64,000 nt of DNA. Source: Arthrobacter sp. B6. GTDB lineage: Bacteria > Actinomycetota > Actinomycetes > Actinomycetales > Micrococcaceae. The DNA is taken from assembly GCF_001663775.1 (NCBI RefSeq), contig NZ_KV467169.1, positions 130,343-194,342 on the forward strand. Reading direction: 5' to 3'. The first letter of the stretch is position 1. The number at the start of each line of letters is the position of its first letter. Positions 8,902 to 17,810 of this stretch are shown here, in pieces. The translations under genes and the position numbers were made by a program. The notes below the pieces were generated by a model that was given only the letters and a program-made list of their open reading frames with translations, had not been told where the DNA came from and did not search any database.

Positions 8902-9915
8902 TCAGGGGCCCAGAATCCTCGACAGGTAGCGGGCCACTGCCCTGACTGCCGCCATGGTGGTGGGGTAATCCATCCGTGTGGGGCCGAGCACCCCGATCTT
9001 GGCCGTGCTGTCCGGGCCGTACGCCGTGGCGACCACCGACGCCTCGGCGAGCCCGTCATACGGATTTTCGCGGCCAATGCTGACTGTCACGCCGCGCGGA
9101 TCCTGCGCCATCTCGCTCAACAGGCGCAACATGACCACCTGTTCCTCAAGCGCTTCCAGCACCGGGCCGATGCTGAGGGGGAAATCGACGTTGGACCTGG
9201 CGAGGTTGGCGGTACCGGCCATGACCATGCGGTCTTCGCGGCTGCTGTGGGCGAGAATCTCCAGGCCGTGGGCAAGGGCCTGCGCCGCCTGCCGCTGTGC
9301 CGGCCCGATCCCCGAGACCACGGCCGGAAGCGACTGGGTCAGCTGGCTCAGCGACGTGCCGGCGAGCGAGCCGAGGAACCTGGCCCGGATGCCGGCGAGG
9401 GCGTCGTCCGCAAGCTCCTGGCCGACGTCGACCACTTTCTGCTCCACCTTGCCAGTGTTGGCGATCAGGACAACAAGGACTTGGCGGGGCGCCAGCAGCA
9501 CGAATTCGATGTGCCGGATCGTGGCGCGGCTTAAGTGAGGGTACTGGACCACTGCCACCTGGTTGGTCAGCTGTGACAGCAGCCGTACCGTACGTTCCAG
9601 GACGTCGTCGAGATCGTCCGATCCCTCCAAAAGCGTCTGGATGGCCCGGCGCTCCGCCTGTGACAGGGGTTTCACGGCCGAGATCTGGTCCACAAACAGC
9701 CGGTAGCCCTTGTCCGTGGGGATGCGTCCGGCACTGGTGTGCGGCGCCGTGATCAGGCCGTCATCCTCCAGGGCCGCCATGTCGTTGCGGATGGTGGCGC
9801 TGGAGACGCCCAGATGGTGGCGCTCAACCAGGGCCTTGGAGCCCACGGGCTCGCGGGAGTGCACGTAGTCCTCCACGATGGCACGCAGTACTTCAAGTTT
9901 GCGCGGCTCGCTCAC
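8902..9915 (-). CDS. hrcA: Heat-inducible transcription repressor HrcA
   Basis: Repressor of class I heat-shock genes that binds the CIRCE operator; GroEL usually keeps it active. From the GTG start at 9915 it is 337 residues: an N-terminal winged helix ([20 protein letters not shown]) and a GAF-like effector/dimerisation domain. The GTG is preceded by GGAGG. A longer in-frame ATG at 10002 would start inside the CIRCE operator itself and is therefore unlikely. First gene of hrcA-dnaJ-rsmE. Confidence 0.95.
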   Translation of the reverse strand: MSEPRKLEVLRAIVEDYVHSREPVGSKALVERHHLGVSSATIRNDMAALEDDGLITAPHTSAGRIPTDKGYRLFVDQISAVKPLSQAERRAIQTLLEGSDDLDDVLERTVRLLSQLTNQVAVVQYPHLSRATIRHIEFVLLAPRQVLVVLIANTGKVEQKVVDVGQELADDALAGIRARFLGSLAGTSLSQLTQSLPAVVSGIGPAQRQAAQALAHGLEILAHSSREDRMVMAGTANLARSNVDFPLSIGPVLEALEEQVVMLRLLSEMAQDPRGVTVSIGRENPYDGLAEASVVATAYGPDSTAKIGVLGPTRMDYPTTMAAVRAVARYLSRILGP

Positions 9916-9988
9916 ACTCCACCTCCATCCATGGTCACAGGCCGCCGGGTTTCCCCGCGGTGTGCACCGGCCGCGGTCTTGGCGCGGC

Positions 9989-10015
9989 TTAGCACTCGAC
10001 ATGCCTAAGTGCTAA
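9989..10015. promoter_or_regulatory. CIRCE operator (HrcA binding site)
   Basis: TTAGCACTC-N9-AAGTGCTAA: a nine-base inverted repeat separated by nine bases, differing from the CIRCE consensus (TTAGCACTC-N9-GAGTGCTAA) at one position. It lies 74 bases upstream of the hrcA start and 88 bases upstream of the divergent DUF3097 gene, so it autoregulates hrcA-dnaJ-rsmE and could also affect the divergent gene. Confidence 0.92.
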
Positions 10016-10102
10016 CAGTCTAATATGACTCACCCCGTTGTTAGCATTGGTACCGCTCCGGGCGAAATTCCCGGCCAGGACCTAGGCAAGGGGAACATAT
10101 CC

Positions 10103-10948
10103 ATGCAGTACCAGAACTGGGGCCCCCAGCAGATCGCCGCCCCCGTCAGGAATCAGCTCCCCGAAGTCCCGGTGGAGCGCGGCATGGTCCTGGAAGAGGT
10201 CCAGTCAGGCTGGGTGGGCGCCGTGACGCGGGTCGAGAAATCCGGCGGCATGCATGTGGTGGCCCTCGAGGACCGGCGCGGCAAATCGCGGTCCTTTCGG
10301 CTTGGTTTTGGTTTCCTGCTCGAGGGGCAGCCCATCCGCCTGATGCCACCGGCGCCCCGGCAGCCCACCGTTCCGGCCGGACGGACGGCTTCGGGTTCCG
10401 TCCGCGTGGCCGGCCAGCGCGCCCAGGTGGCAAAGGCAAGCAGGATCTGGGTCGAAGGAAAGCACGACGCCGAACTGGTGGAGAAGGTCTGGGGAGACGA
10501 CCTCCGGGTGGAGGGCATCGTCGTCGAGCCCTTGCACGGAATTGATGACCTTGCCGGAGCCGTGGCCGGCTTCGCCCCGGGGCCGGGCCGCCGGCTCGGG
10601 GTGCTCGTTGACCACCTCGTGCCGGATTCCAAGGAGTCCCGGATAGCGGACGCCGTGATGGCGTCCCCGGGCGCTGCCGGCAATGTGCTGATTGTTGGCC
10701 ATCCGTACGTTGACGTGTGGCAGGCCATCCGCCCGGCCGTGCTGGGGATTGAACGTTGGCCCGTGGTCCCCCGTGGGCAGGACTGGAAAACCGGCATCCT
10801 GGCCGCGTTCGGCTGGCCGCATTCCACCAAGGAAGACATCGGGCTGGGTTGGCAGAAACTGTTGGGGGCGGTCCGCAGCTATTCTGACCTTGAAGCTTCA
10901 CTGCTGGGCAGGGTGGAAGAGGTTATCGACTTCCTGACCGTCCCCTAG
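10103..10948 (+). CDS. DUF3097 family protein
   Basis: A 281-residue protein matching the DUF3097 family found in actinobacteria, often next to hrcA-dnaJ or hemW. No enzymatic function is established. The middle of the protein (WVEGKHDAELVEKVWG and FAPGPGRRLGVLVDHLVPDSKE) resembles a TOPRIM-like acidic nucleotidyl-transfer core, which is my inference. I chose the ATG at 10103 because AAGGGG precedes it by 8 bases; a longer frame from 10025 has no ribosome binding site. Divergent from hrcA across the CIRCE element. Confidence 0.85.
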   Translation: MQYQNWGPQQIAAPVRNQLPEVPVERGMVLEEVQSGWVGAVTRVEKSGGMHVVALEDRRGKSRSFRLGFGFLLEGQPIRLMPPAPRQPTVPAGRTASGSVRVAGQRAQVAKASRIWVEGKHDAELVEKVWGDDLRVEGIVVEPLHGIDDLAGAVAGFAPGPGRRLGVLVDHLVPDSKESRIADAVMASPGAAGNVLIVGHPYVDVWQAIRPAVLGIERWPVVPRGQDWKTGILAAFGWPHSTKEDIGLGWQKLLGAVRSYSDLEASLLGRVEEVIDFLTVP

Positions 10949-11050
10949 CAGTATTCTTGGTACTGCAGGCGCCGGTGCGATCAAAACCGGCACCCTGTAA
11001 CTTTGAATGTTCCACACCACCGCACGATTGCATTTTCGAAGGAAGACACC

Positions 11051-11470
11051 GTGGCAGAAAACGCACGCGAACACAGGGACAACCAGGGCGGTCAGAGCCG
11101 CTCCGAGTACCATGGCGTTCCGGCAAATGCGCTGCCGCTTACGGCCAGCGAAGACCGGCAGTGGGCAACCCTGGCGCATTTTGGCGGCATCCTCGGGTGC
11201 GTCCCGTCATTGCTGATCTACCTTATCTTCCGTGACCGCGGGCCGTTCACCGCCCAGGAATCAAAGGAAGCGCTGAACTTCAGCCTGCCACCCACCATCG
11301 CGGCCGTTGTGGCCAACCTTCTGGTGTTCGTTCCTGTCGTTGGCAATATCTTTGCCGTCATTGCCACGCTTATCTGGATAGCTCTGACGTGCTTCTCCGT
11401 TGCTGCCGGCATCCACGTGAACCGTGGCCAGCCGCACCGCTACCAGTACAACCTGCGCTGGATTAAATAG
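11051..11470 (+). CDS. DUF4870 domain membrane protein
   Basis: A small membrane protein of 139 residues with a hydrophilic N-terminus and a DUF4870 (Tic20-like fold) region. Hydrophobic segments lie near residues 45-60 and 75-125, and the motif QESKEALNF typical of the family is present. Function unknown. The GTG start at 11051 has GGAAG upstream and is preferred over a longer in-frame start at 11003. Its stop is only 22 bases from the left junction of the IS element, which has separated it from its original downstream sequence. Confidence 0.82.
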   Translation: MAENAREHRDNQGGQSRSEYHGVPANALPLTASEDRQWATLAHFGGILGCVPSLLIYLIFRDRGPFTAQESKEALNFSLPPTIAAVVANLLVFVPVVGNIFAVIATLIWIALTCFSVAAGIHVNRGQPHRYQYNLRWIK

Positions 11471-11496
11471 CGGACAACTTGCCCTGGATCCGCTAG

Positions 11497-11512
11497 GAGA
11501 CTGCTGAATTAG
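11497..11512. repeat. Left terminal inverted repeat of the IS element
   Basis: GAGACTGCTGAATTAG, the exact reverse complement of 13296-13311. The flanking CTAG at 11493-11496 is matched at the other end. Confidence 0.93.
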
Positions 11513-11524
11513 CGGGATGTTGGG

Positions 11525-11607
11525 GCGGGCGGAACGCCGCCAATGGCCGTCTAGCGGCGTGTTCTGGTCAGCACCCTTGGGTGCGACAACGGGGTCGTTC
11601 CGCCCGC
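11525..11607. other. Nested multi-stem structure near the left end of the IS element
   Basis: A perfect 12-base inverted repeat (GCGGGCGGAACG at 11525-11536 and its complement at 11596-11607) encloses two smaller stems: CGCCGC/GCGGCG (11535-11540 and 11554-11559) and GCACCC/GGGTGC (11571-11576 and 11579-11584). It lies in the 168-base untranslated end beyond the transposase stop. It may terminate transposase transcription or block read-in from outside; no T run is seen. Confidence 0.6.
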
Positions 11608-11680
11608 TTGCGTACATTCTGCCGCAGATCTGGGGTGTCATCCAGCGATTTTTACCGATGGATCCGGTCCGGCGGGCGGT

Positions 11681-13258
11681 TCATCCCAGCGCCCATGATC
11701 CCTTGTTCGTGGTGAGTCCGAGGGCCAGCAGGCGTCGCAGGTTTAGTCCCGCGATTCGTAGGTGCAGCCAGGCGTTGTTCCGTTTGATGCCGCGGTGGGG
11801 AACGCGTCGGTTGCCGCGGGTGAGCCAGGCGATGGACCGCTCGACCATCGGGCGGTGCCTGCGGTAAGCGTCCCGGAAGGCCGGGTCCGCGGCGCGTTGA
11901 CGGTGCTCGCGCTGCAGCGCGTCGTGTTCGTGGAGATCGAGCTTGCGTCCCCGCGGTGAGGCGGTACACCGGTGCCGGAGGGGGCAGCCGGTGCAGGCGG
12001 CGCCGAACGTGACCCGCCGTTTGGCGGTGATGTTCCTGGTGATACCGTTCGGGCAGGTTGCGGTGCCGGCTGCTTCATCGACGGTGAAGTCATCGAGGGT
12101 GAACCCGCCCTCGACGGCAGGGCGAAGCGGCCACGGTTTGATCACCGGGGTATGGCCGGTGCGGGCGAGAGCGGCGAGCATTTCCCCGGAACCGTAGGCC
12201 GAGTCGGCCAGGACGTCCACGCTGGTGCCGGCGATCGTGGGATCCATGGAGATCAGCCGGGCACCAACGGTCCCGTCACTGTTCTCCGGCCCGGAGGCCT
12301 TGGTCAGCTCCACGGCGGTGATCAGTCCGGTATCGGGCTCGATGACAAGATGGGCCTTGAATCCATCCTGCTGCCGGGACTGGGTTTTATGCGCGTGCCG
12401 GGTCTCCGGATCCACGGTGGAGATCATCCGGTCCGGGGCGACCTTGCGGGCGATACGCCACCGCCCGTCGGTCCCGTCCGAATCCTCGGCCGGTTCCACG
12501 TCCTGCCCGGCGACCAGTGCGAGCAGCGCGTACGCATCGGCCGCCCTGCCGTCCAAGGTCTCGGGATCGACCGCGGCCAGCAGCGCCAGCGCGTCGGTGA
12601 CCAGCGCCGAAACCAGCCCTTCCTTGGCATCCTGGTCATCCCAGGCGATGTCCGGTTTGCCGGTGCGCGTGTAGTCATAGCCTGTGGCCTGGCTGGCCAG
12701 CAGTTCCCGGCCGCCGGGGAGGTCACGGCCGAAGCGGCGGATCCCCGCGATCAGCTGCGTGATGGTGTCCTGCCTCGCGACCGCGTCATCCAACACTGTT
12801 GAATCCACAGCCCGCCGGCGTTTGCCCTTCAGGACCCCGGTCTCCGCGACGACCTCGGCGATAGCTTCCATGATCCGGTGCGGGTTCCCGGAACCGGCCA
12901 GACGCCTGCGCCAGTACGTCAGGGTGCTCGGGTGGAACGCGGTATCGGTCAGCCCGTACCCGCACGCGGCTTTCCAACGCAGATCAAAGGTTAAAGCCTC
13001 GGCTGTTTCCCGGTCAGAGAGGCCCTGCAACGACTGCAACACCAGCACCGAGCCGATCACCGGAGCCGGAACCGAAGGCCGGCCCCGCCGCGACGGAAAC
13101 AGGTCCTCCATCATCGAATCCGGAAACAACCGCCCCCGATGCTTGGCCAGAAAAGCGAAGACACTGCCCGGAGCCAACAACTCTCCGGCCAGCGCCTCCA
13201 CATCCAAATACCCGCGTTGCGCGTCCTCGCGTCCCTGCATAAGACCAGTCTTAACCAC
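11681..13258 (-). CDS. IS1182-family transposase
   Basis: Full-length 525-residue DDE transposase. The N-terminal DUF772-type domain (about 45-120, with FPSRRGRPSVP and LSDRETAEALTFDLRWK) is followed by the RNase H-like catalytic core. The catalytic triad is visible: D152 (AVDSTVLDD), D352 (LADSAYGSG) and E473 (PMVERSIAWL). A four-cysteine cluster (C402, C422, C425, C431) lies in the insertion between the second D and the E, as in other IS1182 transposases. No stop or frameshift, so probably active. GTG start at 13258. Confidence 0.93.
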   Translation of the reverse strand: MVKTGLMQGREDAQRGYLDVEALAGELLAPGSVFAFLAKHRGRLFPDSMMEDLFPSRRGRPSVPAPVIGSVLVLQSLQGLSDRETAEALTFDLRWKAACGYGLTDTAFHPSTLTYWRRRLAGSGNPHRIMEAIAEVVAETGVLKGKRRRAVDSTVLDDAVARQDTITQLIAGIRRFGRDLPGGRELLASQATGYDYTRTGKPDIAWDDQDAKEGLVSALVTDALALLAAVDPETLDGRAADAYALLALVAGQDVEPAEDSDGTDGRWRIARKVAPDRMISTVDPETRHAHKTQSRQQDGFKAHLVIEPDTGLITAVELTKASGPENSDGTVGARLISMDPTIAGTSVDVLADSAYGSGEMLAALARTGHTPVIKPWPLRPAVEGGFTLDDFTVDEAAGTATCPNGITRNITAKRRVTFGAACTGCPLRHRCTASPRGRKLDLHEHDALQREHRQRAADPAFRDAYRRHRPMVERSIAWLTRGNRRVPHRGIKRNNAWLHLRIAGLNLRRLLALGLTTNKGSWALG

Positions 13259-13295
13259 CAGACACGTGAGTCCAGCCGACGCGCCCCAACCTTGA

Positions 13296-13311
13296 CTAAT
13301 TCAGCAGTCTC
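13296..13311. repeat. Right terminal inverted repeat of the IS element
   Basis: CTAATTCAGCAGTCTC, the exact complement of the left repeat, followed by CTAG at 13312-13315. Confidence 0.93.
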
Positions 13312-13373
13312 CTAGGCGGCGTCCCGAGGGCGCCGACGCGGGCCTGCCTGCGGGTGTTGGATGGTACCCCGCG

Positions 13374-14603
13374 TCAGTCAGGCAGGATCCTGCGGACCAC
13401 CGCGTCTGCCAGCAAGCGGCCCTTCAGCGTCAGGACAAGGCGTCCCCGGAACGCGGACGCGGGGTCCACCAGGCCGTCGGCGATGAGTCCGGCCACCGCT
13501 TTCCGTCCCGACTCCCCCAGCGAACTGACGCCTACTCCTGACGCGAGGCGCGCCTCGAGCATGATCCGTTCCATGTCCCGGGTGCCGTCGTCGAGCGTTT
13601 CCCGACCGGCCGCCGGTGACAGTCCCTGGGCCAGCCGCCCGGCATAAGCCGTGGGGTGTTTAACGTTCCACCAGCGCACGCCGCCTACGTGCGAGTGGGC
13701 TCCGGGACCGATGCCCCACCAGTCGTCGCCGCGCCAATACGCCAGGTTATGGCGGCACGCCTGCTCCGGCGTCCGTGACCAGTTGCTGACTTCATACCAG
13801 CTCAGCCCTGCTTCACCGATCAGCTGGTCGGCGAGTTCGTACTTGTCGGCGTGGTCGTCGTCGTCGATTCCCGGGACTTCACCGCGGCGGATCTGGGCGG
13901 CGAGTTTGGTTCCGTCCTCCACGATCAGGGCGTAGGCGCTGATGTGGTCGGGCTGGTAGGACAGCGCCGTTTCAAGGGAGTACCGCCAGTCCTCCAGCGA
14001 CTCTCCCGGGGTCCCGTAGATCAGGTCCAGGCTCACAGCCAGTCCGGCTTCCCGCGCCCATTGCACCACCTGCGGTACGCGGCTGGGAGTGTGCGTCCGG
14101 TCCAGGACCTTCAGCACATGGGGCACTGCGGACTGCATGCCAAAGGAGACCCTCGTAAAACCGGCGTCCTTGAGGACGGCAAGGGACTCCGGCGTGACGG
14201 AATCAGGGTTGGCCTCCGTGGTGACCTCGGCGCCCGCCTCAATACCCCATTTATTGATGGCAGCCTTGAGGATCCGGCCCAGATCCTCGGCCGGAAGCAG
14301 TGTGGGTGTGCCGCCGCCGAAGAACACAGTGCCCAGCGGCCGGTCCGGAATCCCCGAGTCCCGCAGGACTGTTGCCGCGAAGTCCACCTCGGAGATGGCA
14401 GTGGTGGCGTACGCGTCCTGTGACGCTCCGCCGCCCAGCTCTGTGGCTGTGTACGTGTTGAAGTCGCAGTATCCGCACCGGACGGCGCAGAACGGAATGT
14501 GCACGTACAGCCCGAAGGCGCGGTCCGCCGAACCATCCGCTGCCTGCTGGGGCAGCAGACCGTCCGACGGCGCGGGATCGCCGAGGGGAAGGACGCTAGG
14601 CAC
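13374..14603 (-). CDS. hemW: Radical SAM family haem chaperone HemW
   Basis: A 409-residue HemN-like radical SAM protein. The 4Fe-4S cluster motif CxxxCxxC is intact (CAVRCGYC, about residues 38-45), followed by the glycine-rich SAM site FFGGGTPTLL and a C-terminal HemN_C domain. HemW inserts haem into respiratory proteins and is not the coproporphyrinogen oxidase its old annotation suggests. GTG start. It lies 36 bases downstream of lepA on the same strand, a conserved lepA-hemW pair in many bacteria, and is most likely co-transcribed with it. The IS element lies just beyond its 3' end. Confidence 0.92.
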   Translation of the reverse strand: MPSVLPLGDPAPSDGLLPQQAADGSADRAFGLYVHIPFCAVRCGYCDFNTYTATELGGGASQDAYATTAISEVDFAATVLRDSGIPDRPLGTVFFGGGTPTLLPAEDLGRILKAAINKWGIEAGAEVTTEANPDSVTPESLAVLKDAGFTRVSFGMQSAVPHVLKVLDRTHTPSRVPQVVQWAREAGLAVSLDLIYGTPGESLEDWRYSLETALSYQPDHISAYALIVEDGTKLAAQIRRGEVPGIDDDDHADKYELADQLIGEAGLSWYEVSNWSRTPEQACRHNLAYWRGDDWWGIGPGAHSHVGGVRWWNVKHPTAYAGRLAQGLSPAAGRETLDDGTRDMERIMLEARLASGVGVSSLGESGRKAVAGLIADGLVDPASAFRGRLVLTLKGRLLADAVVRRILPD

Positions 14604-14639
14604 GGGTGCGGCCTCCGGTGGTTCCGGCCACGGTGATCA

Positions 14640-16493
14640 CTACTTCCTGGCCTTGTCCTTGGACTCGTCGGTGGTCAGCGCAGCGATGAATGCTTCCTGT
14701 GGTACCTCCACGCGGCCCACCATCTTCATGCGCTTCTTGCCTTCCTTCTGCTTCTCCAGCAGTTTCCGCTTCCGGGAGATGTCACCGCCGTAGCATTTGG
14801 CGAGAACGTCTTTGCGGATGGCCCGGATGCTTTCCCGGGCGATGATCCTGGATCCGATGGCAGCCTGGATGGGCACTTCGAACTGCTGGCGGGGAATAAG
14901 CTCCCGCAGCTTGGTGGTCATCATCACGCCGTAGGCGTACGCCTTGTCGCGGTGGGTGATGGCCGAGAACGCGTCCACCTGCTCACCTTGGAGCATGATG
15001 TCCACCTTGACGAGGTCGGCCACCTGCTCGCCGTCTGCCTTCCAGTCCAGCGAGCCGTAGCCGCGGGTCTTGGACTTGAGGATGTCGAAGAAGTCGAAGA
15101 CGATCTCGGCCAGCGGCAGGCGGTAGCGGATTTCGACCCTGTCCTCGGAGAGGTAGTCCATGCCGCCCATCACACCGCGGCGGCTTTGGCACAGCTCCAT
15201 GATGGCGCCCACAAATTCGTTCGGCGCCAGGATAGTGGCGGAAACCATGGGCTCACGGACCTCGGCGATCTTCCCGGAGGGGTATTCGCTGGGGTTGGTC
15301 ACATGGACTACCTTCTTGTCCTCCAGCGTCACCTCGTACTCCACGTTGGGGGCAGTGGAGATCAGGTCAAGGTTGTATTCGCGTTCGAGCCGCTCACGGG
15401 TAATCTCCAGGTGGAGCAGCCCCAGGAACCCCACGCGGAAGCCGAATCCCAGTGCGGCAGACGTTTCTGGCTCGTATACCAGCGCGGCATCGTTGAGCAT
15501 CAGCTTCTCCAGCGCATCGCGGAGCACGGGATAGTCGGTGCCATCCAGCGGGTACAGGCCGGAAAAGACCATGGGTTTGGCGTCGGCGTAGCCGGGGAGG
15601 GAGTCGGCGGCGGGCTTGGCAAGGTTGGTGACTGTGTCGCCAACCTTGGATAGCCGGACGTCCTTCACACCGGTGATGAGGTAGCCCACTTCGCCAACGC
15701 CCAGGCCCTTGGAGGGAGTGGGCTCCGGGGAACTCACTCCGATCTCCAGGAGTTCGTGGGTGGCCCGGGTGGACATCATCTGGATGCGTTCGCGGGGGTG
15801 CAGCATGCCGTCAACCACGCGGACGTAGGTGACCACGCCACGGTAGGTGTCATAGACGGAGTCGAAGATCATCGCGCGGGCCGGGGCGTTCGCGTCGCCT
15901 TCCGGGGCCGGAAGGTCCCGGACGATTTTGTCCAGCAGCGCCTCGACCCCCATGCCCGTCTTGCCGGAGACGCGGAGTACGTCGTCGGGGTCTCCGCCGA
16001 TCAGGCTGGCCAGTTCAGCGGCGTACTTCTCCGGCTGGGCAGCCGGAAGGTCGATCTTGTTCAGGACCGGGATGATGGTGAGGTTGTTTTCCATTGCCAG
16101 GTAAAGGTTGGCGAGGGTCTGCGCCTCAATGCCCTGGGCCGCGTCAACAAGCAGTACTGCACCTTCGCAGGCGGCGAGCGAGCGGGAGACTTCGTAGGTG
16201 AAGTCCACGTGGCCGGGGGTGTCGATCATGTTCAGCGCGTAGCTGGTGCCGTCAAGTTCCCATGGCATCCGGACCGCCTGGGACTTGATGGTGATGCCGC
16301 GCTCGCGCTCGATGTCCATCCGGTCCAGGTACTGGGCCTTCATGTCGCGGGACTGGACCACTCCGGTGTACTGCAGCATCCGGTCGGCCAGGGTGGACTT
16401 ACCGTGGTCAATGTGCGCGATGATACAGAAATTCCGAATGATGGCCGGATCTGTCGCGGCGGGCACCGGGGCGGTGCGGGCCATGGGAGACAC
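14640..16493 (-). CDS. lepA: Elongation factor 4 (LepA)
   Basis: Ribosome-associated translational GTPase. From the GTG at 16493 it is 617 residues. The P-loop AHIDHGKST and the DTPGHVDF G3 motif are near the N-terminus, followed by domain 2, two EF-G-like alpha/beta domains and the LepA-specific C-terminal domain ending near [20 protein letters not shown] start seven bases after AAGGA is preferred; an ATG nine bases further in is also possible, and a longer frame to 16568 has no ribosome binding site. Divergent from the PemK-like gene. Confidence 0.95.
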   Translation of the reverse strand: MSPMARTAPVPAATDPAIIRNFCIIAHIDHGKSTLADRMLQYTGVVQSRDMKAQYLDRMDIERERGITIKSQAVRMPWELDGTSYALNMIDTPGHVDFTYEVSRSLAACEGAVLLVDAAQGIEAQTLANLYLAMENNLTIIPVLNKIDLPAAQPEKYAAELASLIGGDPDDVLRVSGKTGMGVEALLDKIVRDLPAPEGDANAPARAMIFDSVYDTYRGVVTYVRVVDGMLHPRERIQMMSTRATHELLEIGVSSPEPTPSKGLGVGEVGYLITGVKDVRLSKVGDTVTNLAKPAADSLPGYADAKPMVFSGLYPLDGTDYPVLRDALEKLMLNDAALVYEPETSAALGFGFRVGFLGLLHLEITRERLEREYNLDLISTAPNVEYEVTLEDKKVVHVTNPSEYPSGKIAEVREPMVSATILAPNEFVGAIMELCQSRRGVMGGMDYLSEDRVEIRYRLPLAEIVFDFFDILKSKTRGYGSLDWKADGEQVADLVKVDIMLQGEQVDAFSAITHRDKAYAYGVMMTTKLRELIPRQQFEVPIQAAIGSRIIARESIRAIRKDVLAKCYGGDISRKRKLLEKQKEGKKRMKMVGRVEVPQEAFIAALTTDESKDKARK

Positions 16494-16678
16494 GCAGGGG
16501 TCCTTACTGTTGGCATTCACACGGCCATCGCCAGTGCGCACCGTGGGCGGCGCGCGGACAGGCCGCACATTTTCAACCTCCAGTGTCCCACGTCAGCGCC
16601 TGCCACACCGCATCCGGCGGACAACTCTCCGGCGTTATTGCCGGGCCCGCGTTTCACATGCAGCGATAGGGTTGCCCC

Positions 16679-17269
16679 ATGGCACTGAACTTCCCCTCGC
16701 TGGTCCACGCGTTCCTGAAGTCCGTCCGGCTGCTGGACAGGATAGGGCGCGACCCAAGCGCCGCTTCCGGCACCAAGGTAAGGAATCCGGTCAAAACCCC
16801 GGGAAGGGCAGCAAAGCCATCGGCGCCACGATCACCTTCCGCCGGGACGGGGACCGCAGCCGCGTATCCAGGCGACTTCCACGGCACCGTTACCGTCCGG
16901 TACGCCCCGCATCCTGACGGCGCCCCGGACCCGGGCGAAGTCGTATGGGCCTGGGTGCCCTATGAAGAGGATCACGGCAGGGGCAAGGACCGTCCCGTGC
17001 TGCTGATCGGCCACCATGGCAGCCACCTCCTGGGGCTGATGCTCACCAGCCGGGACCACGACCAGGACGCCCACGGAAGCGAGGACTACGTGGACATCGG
17101 CACCGGCGCCTGGGACCGGCAGTCACGGCCCAGCGAAGCGAAGCTGGACCGGGTCCTGCAGATTAACCCGGACCGGATACGCCGCGAAGGTGCTGTACTT
17201 GACCGTCGTCGCTTCGAATTGGTGGCCGCGGCACTTCGCCGGCGACACGGCTGGGTCCAGGCCCCCTGA
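16679..17269 (+). CDS. PemK/MazF-like toxin family protein, no partner antitoxin
   Basis: A 196-residue protein whose C-terminal two thirds (from about residue 70) resemble the PemK/MazF fold: PGEVVWAWVPYEEDHGRGKD followed by RPVLLIGHHG. The first 65 residues are a Lys/Arg/Ser/Pro-rich extension not found in classical MazF. MazF toxins are mRNA interferases encoded beside an antitoxin. Here no short upstream gene exists (lepA diverges 185 bases away) and rpsT follows, so it is an orphan. It could be a solitary ribonuclease, a non-toxic homologue, or part of a trans-acting pair. ATG start. Confidence 0.72.
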   Translation: MALNFPSLVHAFLKSVRLLDRIGRDPSAASGTKVRNPVKTPGRAAKPSAPRSPSAGTGTAAAYPGDFHGTVTVRYAPHPDGAPDPGEVVWAWVPYEEDHGRGKDRPVLLIGHHGSHLLGLMLTSRDHDQDAHGSEDYVDIGTGAWDRQSRPSEAKLDRVLQINPDRIRREGAVLDRRRFELVAAALRRRHGWVQAP

Positions 17270-17430
17270 ATGGCCAGCCTTCGGGCCCATCTGCTATTCT
17301 TTGTAGCTGTGTGTCCGTGCAGGTCGACGGCCACTGATGGTTGGCCGCCATAGGTATCCCCACGCCGCTCAGTCAATGGCCAATCTGAAAGCCCTCTAGA
17401 CCATTTCCGCATTAAAAAGAGAGTTCACAC

Positions 17431-17691
17431 GTGGCTAATATCAAGTCCCAGAAGAAGCGCATCCTCACCAACGAGAAGGCACGCCTGCGCAACAACGCAG
17501 TCAAGTCTGAGCTGAAGACGGCCATCCGCGCCGTCAACACCGCTGTTGAGTCCACCGACAAGGATGCAGCTGCTGTTGCCCTGGTTGCCGCCAGCCGCAA
17601 GCTGGACAAGGCTGTCAGCAAGGGTGTTCTGCACAAGAACAACGCAGCGAACCGCAAGTCGGCGATCTCCAAGAAGGTCAACGCACTGTAA
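17431..17691 (+). CDS. rpsT: 30S ribosomal protein S20
   Basis: 86-residue basic protein starting [21 protein letters not shown], typical of bS20, which binds the 5' domain of 16S rRNA. GTG start preceded by a purine-rich AAAAAGAGAG. Monocistronic: it has its own 160-base upstream region and is followed by a strong hairpin, facing the convergent holA. Confidence 0.97.
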   Translation: MANIKSQKKRILTNEKARLRNNAVKSELKTAIRAVNTAVESTDKDAAAVALVAASRKLDKAVSKGVLHKNNAANRKSAISKKVNAL

Positions 17692-17718
17692 GGCTTCCAG
17701 TTCCCTGAACTGATGGTT

Positions 17719-17746
17719 GTGGCCGGCACCCTTGGGTGCCGGCCAC
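17719..17746. terminator. Bidirectional hairpin terminator between rpsT and holA
   Basis: Perfect 13-base arms (GTGGCCGGCACCC and its complement) separated by TT. There is no clear T run on either side, but the position between convergent stops suggests it ends both transcripts. Confidence 0.75.
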
Positions 17747-17810
17747 ACCGCTTTAAAGCGTGACCGCTTTTGCCGCCTGCGGCTTATGCAGCCTTTTGGG
17801 CCGAGAACCC

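Larger units (their letters stand above)
11497..13311 (-). mobile_element. Complete IS1182-family insertion sequence
   Basis: An 1,815-base element bounded by perfect 16-base terminal inverted repeats (GAGACTGCTGAATTAG). The repeats extend imperfectly inward with TTGGGGCG on both sides, offset by one base. CTAG is present just outside both ends (11493-11496 and 13312-13315), consistent with a four-base palindromic target duplication; alternatively CTAG belongs to the repeat. It holds one intact transposase gene on the minus strand. It sits between the DUF4870 gene and hemW, which converge on it, so no gene is broken. A GC-rich hairpin that now follows the right end (about 13316-13336) was probably next to the DUF4870 stop before insertion. 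Confidence 0.93.

Noticed and set aside
10146..10901. Three overlapping minus-strand open frames opposite the DUF3097 gene
   Set aside because: Arg/Pro/Ser-rich antisense frames typical of high-GC DNA; the plus strand encodes a recognisable family.
13316..13373. Second mobile element or gene fragment right of the IS
   Set aside because: Only a GC-rich hairpin-like stretch is present; it is more likely the former terminator of the DUF4870 gene or of hemW.
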